Shown here: in pieces, positions 39,681-43,783 of the stretch
Numbering within the stretch: position 1 is the first letter of the stretch
Layout: every line of letters starts with the position of its first letter
Source of the DNA: Chloroflexota bacterium
GTDB taxonomy: Bacteria; Chloroflexota; Anaerolineae; UBA1429
Direction of reading: 5' to 3'
DNA length: 43,783 nt
Assembly (NCBI GenBank): GCA_019873625.1
Contig: JAIOAW010000023.1
Location: forward strand, 1-43,783
Notes under the pieces: generated by a model
What the model was told of the DNA's origin: nothing
Database searches by the model: none
Seen by the model: the letters and a program-made list of their open reading frames with translations, nothing else
Translations under genes and position numbers: made by a program

Positions 39681-41042
39681 TTACCACACGAACACGAAGG
39701 TGAGGTCATTCACGTTCGTGTTCGTCGGCCCGGTGAGGAGGAGGTCTCCCAAAGCGGCGAAGAAGGGATAGGCGTTGTTTTCGGCCAGGTGCGCGCGGGC
39801 GTCGAGGCCCAAGGCGCGAGCGCGCTCGAGCGTTTGCCCGTCCACCAGGGCGCCGGCGGCGTCGGTGGGGCCATCGGTGCCATCCGTTGCCAGGCAGACG
39901 AGGGCGGCATCGCGCAGGCCGGCCATTTGGATGGCCCCCGCCAGGGCCATCTCTTGGTTGCGGCCGCCCTTGCCCCGGCCGCGCACGGTGACGGTCGTCT
40001 CGCCCCCGGCGATGAGGCAGGCCGGCCGAGGGAGCGGCCGCCCCGAGGCAAGTTCTTCCTTGGCCAGCGCCACAAAGACCTTGGCCACCTCGCGCGCCTC
40101 GCCCTCCACAAAGGTCGTGAGGAGCACCGTGTGGAAGCCCAACGCCTGCGCGGCGCGTTCCGCCGCTTGGGCCGCCAGGTCATTGCTCGCCACGATGACG
40201 TTCTGCACCCGCTCAAAGAGCGCATCGCCCGGTTTGGGATTTTCCGCCGCTTGGCCCGAACGCCCCGCCTCAAGGTAGCGGCGGATGGAAGCCGGCGCCC
40301 CCTCCCAAAGGCCGTAACGCTGCAAAATCTCGCAGGCCCCCTCAAAGGTGGTCTCATCGGGCACTGTGGGGCCGGAGGCGATGGCATCGAGCGGGTTGCC
40401 CACCACATCCGAAAGGATGAGCGCGATGAGCGGCGCCGAGGTCATCGCGGCCAATTTGCCCCCCTTGAGCCGATCGAGGTGCTTGCGGATGGTGTTGATT
40501 TCCACGATGTTCGCCCCGGCCCGCAGGAGAGCGTCCGTCAGGGCCTGCAAATCGGCGAGAGTGACCCCCTCCACGGGCAGGGGCATCAGCGCCGAACCGC
40601 CACCCGAGATGAGGCAAATGACCAAATCGCGCGGCCCGGCCTGGCCCAGGAGGCGCGCGATCTCCTCCGCGCCCCACACGCCCGCCTCATCGGGGATGGG
40701 GTGGCCTGCCTCATGGATGTGCACGTGTTCCGTGGGCGCTGTATGGGCATATTTGACGTTCACCCACCCGGCCGCGATGCGCCCCCCCAACACCTCCTCC
40801 ACGGCCTGGGCCATGGGCGCGCCCGCCTTGCCCGCGCCCACCACAACCACGCGCTCGATCTTTGTAAGGTCATAGGGGCGGCCGTTGACCCAGAGAGTCT
40901 CCCCTTCGCGCCGCACAAAGCGCCGCACCGCCTCGCGGGGGTCCACAGCCTCGAGTGCGGCCTCTAGCACGCGGACGATCTGCCGCCTCCGCACCCCCTC
41001 CAGGCCCGGCCGATCGTAAAGCGCAGGGGCAAAACGCACCAT
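39681..41042 (-). CDS. gck: Glycerate 2-kinase (MOFRL family)
   Basis: This enzyme phosphorylates D-glycerate to 2-phosphoglycerate, feeding lower glycolysis. The 453-residue protein has VVVVGAGKAGAPMAQAVEEVL, VICLISGGGSALMPLP, INTIRKHLDRLKGGKLA, ILSDVVGNPLDAIASGPTVPD, and the MOFRL domain with GKGGRNQEMALA and LATDGTDGPTDAAGA. The ATG at 41042 has GGGAGGTGG upstream. It lies 85 bp after secF but behind a strong terminator, so it probably has separate or read-through control. Its product is a substrate of enolase and GpmA. Confidence 0.94.
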   Translation of the reverse strand: MVRFAPALYDRPGLEGVRRRQIVRVLEAALEAVDPREAVRRFVRREGETLWVNGRPYDLTKIERVVVVGAGKAGAPMAQAVEEVLGGRIAAGWVNVKYAHTAPTEHVHIHEAGHPIPDEAGVWGAEEIARLLGQAGPRDLVICLISGGGSALMPLPVEGVTLADLQALTDALLRAGANIVEINTIRKHLDRLKGGKLAAMTSAPLIALILSDVVGNPLDAIASGPTVPDETTFEGACEILQRYGLWEGAPASIRRYLEAGRSGQAAENPKPGDALFERVQNVIVASNDLAAQAAERAAQALGFHTVLLTTFVEGEAREVAKVFVALAKEELASGRPLPRPACLIAGGETTVTVRGRGKGGRNQEMALAGAIQMAGLRDAALVCLATDGTDGPTDAAGALVDGQTLERARALGLDARAHLAENNAYPFFAALGDLLLTGPTNTNVNDLTFVFVW

Positions 41043-41061
41043 AACACCACCTCCCATAGAC

Positions 41062-41091
41062 AAAACTCCCGCAGAAAAGGTTCTGCGGGAG
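41062..41091 (-). terminator. Terminator between secF and glycerate kinase
   Basis: CTCCCGCAGAA and TTCTGCGGGAG form a perfect 11-bp stem with a 4-nt loop followed by TTTTG. It ends the secD-secF transcript only 20 nt before the kinase start codon. Confidence 0.88.
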
Positions 41092-41127
41092 GATGATCAT
41101 CCCTTGCCCCTCAGGCCAAGGCCGGCC

Positions 41128-42057
41128 TTAGGCCGCCTGCCGCCGAGGGCGGAATAGTTTGGCCAGTTCGCCCCGCTCCCACACGACCAGGAGTGGCACC
41201 GCGAAAAAGAGCGACGAATAGGTGCCTGAAACCATCCCCACGAGCATCACGATCATAAACTGGCGGATGGTGGCCCCGCCGAAAAAGATGATGGCGATCA
41301 TCACAAAGATGGCGTTCAACTGCGTGGCCAGCGACCGGTGGAGCGTCTCCAGCAGACTGCGGTTGACGATGGTCTCGAACGGCTCGCCACGGCGGCGGCG
41401 GATGTTCTCGCGGATGCGGTCGAACACGACGATAACATCCTGCACCGAAAAGCCCACCACCGTGACCATCGCCGTCAAGAAAAGGGAGTCCACCTCCCAG
41501 CCGGCCACCAGCCCCAAGATGCTTGCCAAGCCGAGGATGACCAGGACGTCATGGAACATCTTGGTGATGGCGCACACCCCATAGCGGAAGGCATTCGGCA
41601 CTTTGCGGAAGGCTATGGCGATAAAGAAGAGGATGGCCACCGACGCGGCCAAGATGGCTAGCACGGCGGCGCGGGTCGTCTCTCGGCCCACCGTGGGGCC
41701 GACGCTCTCAAAGCGCAGTTCGGTCAAAGGGCCAAAGGCCTCCGCCAGGGCGGCCTTAAAGGCCTCTTTGGCCTCGACTTCCATCGGCTTGGTGCGGATG
41801 ACGACCGTCTGCCCATCGCCCACCGTTTGCACGGCGGCTACATCCACCCCATTCGCCGCGGCCACCTCGCGCACCTCGCCGGGCGTGATGGCCTTCTCAA
41901 AGCGCACCTCCAGCAGGGAGCCGCTCGTGAAATCAATGCCCAATTGCACGGGCGTCCCCGTCTTAACCGTCGAGTAGAGCATCGCCAGCAAACCGGGGAT
42001 GATCAACAAGGCGGAAATGAGAAAATACCAACGGCGCTTTTGGACGAGTTCAAACAT
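41128..42057 (-). CDS. secF: Protein translocase subunit SecF
   Basis: SecF with SecD uses the proton gradient to finish protein export through SecYEG. The 309-residue protein has the first transmembrane segment FLISALLIIPGLLAML, then GIDFTSGSLLEVRF. RFESVGPTVGRE and five further membrane segments follow, with VDSLFLTAMVTVVGFSVQDVIVVFDRIRENIRR and NRSLLETLHRSLATQLNAIF. The ATG at 42057 starts at the usual place for the family, after AGAGAGGG. It follows secD by 29 bp. Confidence 0.95.
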   Translation of the reverse strand: MFELVQKRRWYFLISALLIIPGLLAMLYSTVKTGTPVQLGIDFTSGSLLEVRFEKAITPGEVREVAAANGVDVAAVQTVGDGQTVVIRTKPMEVEAKEAFKAALAEAFGPLTELRFESVGPTVGRETTRAAVLAILAASVAILFFIAIAFRKVPNAFRYGVCAITKMFHDVLVILGLASILGLVAGWEVDSLFLTAMVTVVGFSVQDVIVVFDRIRENIRRRRGEPFETIVNRSLLETLHRSLATQLNAIFVMIAIIFFGGATIRQFMIVMLVGMVSGTYSSLFFAVPLLVVWERGELAKLFRPRRQAA

Positions 42058-42086
42058 CCCTCTCTCTTCCTCCCTTGATGATCCCC

Positions 42087-43445
42087 CTAAATGCCCAACA
42101 GCCAGCGCTTCTCGCGCAGCCGCTCCCCGGCGAGGGCGAACACGGTATGCACAAAGGTGCGCGTCACGGTTACGGCGGTGAACATACTCACCAACACGCC
42201 AAGGGCCAACGTCACGGCAAACCCCTTCACCGTGCTCGCCCCGAAACTGCTCCCGAACAACCACAAGATGAGGCAGGTGATCCAGGTGGAGACGTTGGAA
42301 TCAAAGATCGAGGTCCAAGCGCGCTGGAACCCCGCCTCGATGGCCCGCTCGAGGGTGCGCCCCTGGCGCAGTTCCTCACGCATACGCTCAAAGATGAGGA
42401 TGTTCGCATCTACGGCCATCCCCACCGAGAGCAGGAACCCCGCGATGCCGGGGAGCGTGAGCGTCACCGGAATCAATTTGTACAGGGCGAGCGTCAAGAG
42501 CGCATAGATGAGCAGGGCCAGGTCCGCCAAGAACCCCGGCAAACGATAGTAGATGAGCATAAACAGGAGGACGATGACGAGGCCGATGACCCCCGCCCGC
42601 ACGCTGCGTTGCACCGAATCTTGCCCCAAGGTGGGGCCGACGGCCCGCGTATCGAGCACCCGCAGAGGGATGGGCAGGGCGCCGTAACGCAACTGCAACA
42701 CCAGAGATTTGGCCTCGGCCACGGTGAATTGGCCGGTGATCTGCCCTCGCCCCTCGGGGATGGCCGACTGGATGCGCGGGCAGGAGATGACCTCGCCATC
42801 TAGGACGATGGCCAGAAAGCGATCCACATTCGCCGCCGTGTGCTCGGCAAAGATCTTGGCGCCCTCGGAATTCAACTCAAAGGCGATGACGGGCTGGTTC
42901 GTCTGGGGTTCGAACTCCACGCGCGCCGTCTTGAGGTCGCCCCCCGTGAGCACCGTGTGATAAATCTTTTGGGTGGGCGTGATCTCCGTCGAGGCCTGCG
43001 GCGTGCGGTAATCGGTGAGGATTTTGGTGCCGGGCGGGAGGAACTCGGTGCCCGTATCCACAAACTCGAGGAGGCCCGTCTGCTTCAGCGTGGCCACGGC
43101 CGCTTCGGGGTCTTCAATGCCCGGCAGTTCCACCAAGATGCGGTTCCCGCTCACCGCCTGGACGATCGGCTCCGCCACGCCCAGGCCGTTCACGCGGTTC
43201 TCGACGATGCCGCGGGCGGCGGCCATCGCCTCCGCATCCACCGTTTGGCCGGCGGGGAGGTCCGGCTCAAGGAGCATCTGCATCCCCCCTTGGAGGTCCA
43301 GCCCCAGGCGCAGGTCCAAAGAGCGGTTGAACTCCTTGCTCCCCACGCGCAGATGGATGCCCGGGTTCGTGGGCCAGGCCACCCAGCCCGCCCCAACGGC
43401 GATCACGAGAATGAGAATCAATAGCCGTATATACCGCCGCGCCAT
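42087..43445 (-). CDS. secD: Protein translocase subunit SecD
   Basis: The 452-residue partner of SecF has an N-terminal membrane anchor (LLILILVIAVGAGWVAW) and the D1 motif LRLGLDLQGGMQML. The periplasmic P1 domain includes ENRVNGLGVAEP and ILVELPGIEDPE. The C-terminal six-segment channel part has LSVGMAVDANILIFERMREELRQG. GGGGAG precedes the ATG at 43445. A consensus promoter and a 120-nt structured leader lie upstream; no yajC is adjacent inside the window. Confidence 0.95.
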   Translation of the reverse strand: MARRYIRLLILILVIAVGAGWVAWPTNPGIHLRVGSKEFNRSLDLRLGLDLQGGMQMLLEPDLPAGQTVDAEAMAAARGIVENRVNGLGVAEPIVQAVSGNRILVELPGIEDPEAAVATLKQTGLLEFVDTGTEFLPPGTKILTDYRTPQASTEITPTQKIYHTVLTGGDLKTARVEFEPQTNQPVIAFELNSEGAKIFAEHTAANVDRFLAIVLDGEVISCPRIQSAIPEGRGQITGQFTVAEAKSLVLQLRYGALPIPLRVLDTRAVGPTLGQDSVQRSVRAGVIGLVIVLLFMLIYYRLPGFLADLALLIYALLTLALYKLIPVTLTLPGIAGFLLSVGMAVDANILIFERMREELRQGRTLERAIEAGFQRAWTSIFDSNVSTWITCLILWLFGSSFGASTVKGFAVTLALGVLVSMFTAVTVTRTFVHTVFALAGERLREKRWLLGI

Positions 43446-43489
43446 AGGCTCCCCTTCCTCACGGTAGTCCAATGGGTGATAGACAAAAC

Positions 43490-43552
43490 CTCCCGCTCGG
43501 GCGCTTGAGGGCCTTCCTGCCGCCCTGCGGCGTATGCGCCCCAACGCGGGAG
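43490..43552 (-). ncRNA. Structured leader of secD-secF
   Basis: On the minus strand CTCCCGC and GCGGGAG close a nested structure with GGGCGC/GCGCCC and GCCGC/GCGGC pairings, followed by GTTTTGTC. This is terminator-like but carries elaborate internal folds, which suggests an attenuator or regulatory RNA. I do not recognise it as a known motif. Confidence 0.5.
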
Positions 43553-43573
43553 ATACCCGACCAAACGTTTGCC

Positions 43574-43601
43574 ATTATAGCCGCCGATGGTGAGGTGTCA
43601 A
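43574..43601 (-). promoter_or_regulatory. Promoter of secD-secF
   Basis: Consensus TTGACA and TATAAT are separated by 16 bp on the minus strand, giving a leader of about 120 nt. Confidence 0.85.
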
Positions 43602-43783
43602 GGAAGGGCCGAGTGGGTGCTCCAATGGGCTCGAGGCCTTCGAGCGAACCCTCCCCCTGGCCGGATGATCATCCCAACGGGCACGACGATCAGCCCCATC
43701 GCCCTGGGCCGCCCGCGAGGGGATGGGCTTGGTTACCCTTGCCCTGCGGTAGTCCTCGCTAGCCCCGGGCGCTGCCTGGCCGT
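43602..43783. other. Right-edge region with no supported gene
   Basis: Upstream of the secD promoter I see no recognisable protein, tRNA or known RNA. One minus-strand frame is open from the window edge to a TAA inside the -10 box (about 69 codons). It is Arg/Pro-rich and without motifs, so it may be chance or the tail of a gene outside the window. Confidence 0.4.

Noticed and set aside
39789-40967. A 392-codon plus-strand frame opposite glycerate kinase
   Set aside because: Its composition is that of an antisense frame, and the opposite strand encodes a complete kinase.
43472-43762. A 96-codon plus-strand ORF near the right edge
   Set aside because: It covers the secD leader and promoter, and its product has no protein-like features.
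43602-43783. RNase P RNA, SRP RNA or tmRNA at the window edge
   Set aside because: I looked for their conserved cores on both strands and did not find them.

Overview
The window is a G+C-rich bacterial chromosome segment with about 43 protein genes and two serine tRNAs. It has no rRNA, CRISPR array or intact insertion sequence. Housekeeping promoters are easy to read: TTGACA-like and TATAAT-like boxes 16-18 bp apart occur upstream of many transcription units. Lipoproteins carrying Pro/Thr-rich linkers, an UMF1-family transporter, a GH95 fucosidase and orphan sugar-type binding proteins point to Chloroflexota, possibly Anaerolineae-like. This assignment is an inference from gene content and style; no marker-gene search was possible.

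Layout. 1-2.5 kb: the end of an unidentified gene, a ThuA-like protein, and a tandem pair of uridine-kinase-like P-loop kinases. 2.3-6.5 kb (minus strand): an Rrf2/IscR-type regulator, then cysE, iscS, iscU, mnmA and a small membrane protein. This is a cysteine, Fe-S and tRNA-thiolation operon with a near-perfect operator on its own promoter. 6.6-11.8 kb (minus strand): a molybdenum/tungsten cofactor operon (mogA/moaB-like, two moeA paralogues, moaA, moaC, a MOSC protein). Its leader looks like a Moco riboswitch followed by a terminator. 11.9-12.5 kb: tadA and tRNA-Ser(CGA). 12.5-12.8 kb: a nest of palindromic repeats. 12.9-16.8 kb (plus strand): an aldehyde ferredoxin oxidoreductase-family enzyme (a likely user of the cofactor), an M23 lipoprotein and a glycerophosphodiester phosphodiesterase.

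16.8-18.3 kb: a protein with a HEPN-like C-terminus next to an ArfB-type ribosome-rescue hydrolase. 18.4-25.4 kb: a carbohydrate block with an UMF1 transporter and an enolase-superfamily dehydratase (overlapping genes), a GH95 alpha-L-fucosidase, a VOC protein and a second enolase-superfamily enzyme, interrupted by tRNA-Ser(GGA). 25.5-28 kb: a PadR regulator with an N-terminal His run and a His/Cys-rich partner under a palindromic operator, then an FtsK/HerA-like ATPase under a LexA-like GAAC-N4-GTTC operator.

28.2-33.2 kb: an FmdB-type zinc ribbon, dtd, and a minus-strand chain of ABC-F, coaE, a small membrane protein and a lipoprotein amidase. The amidase frame runs antisense through dtd, probably because of one homopolymer run. 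33.4-37.1 kb: an AmiS/UreI-like membrane protein, then gpmA facing a pgk-pfkA operon; the PfkA-like protein has altered active-site residues. 37.3-39.7 kb: an oxidoreductase and an orphan ABC solute-binding lipoprotein. 39.7-43.6 kb (minus strand): glycerate 2-kinase downstream of secD-secF, which has a structured leader.

The strongest themes are regulatory: a probable Moco riboswitch, Rrf2, PadR and LexA-like operators located on their own promoters, and transcripts predicted to begin at the start codon (tadA) or at the mature 5' end (tRNA-Ser).
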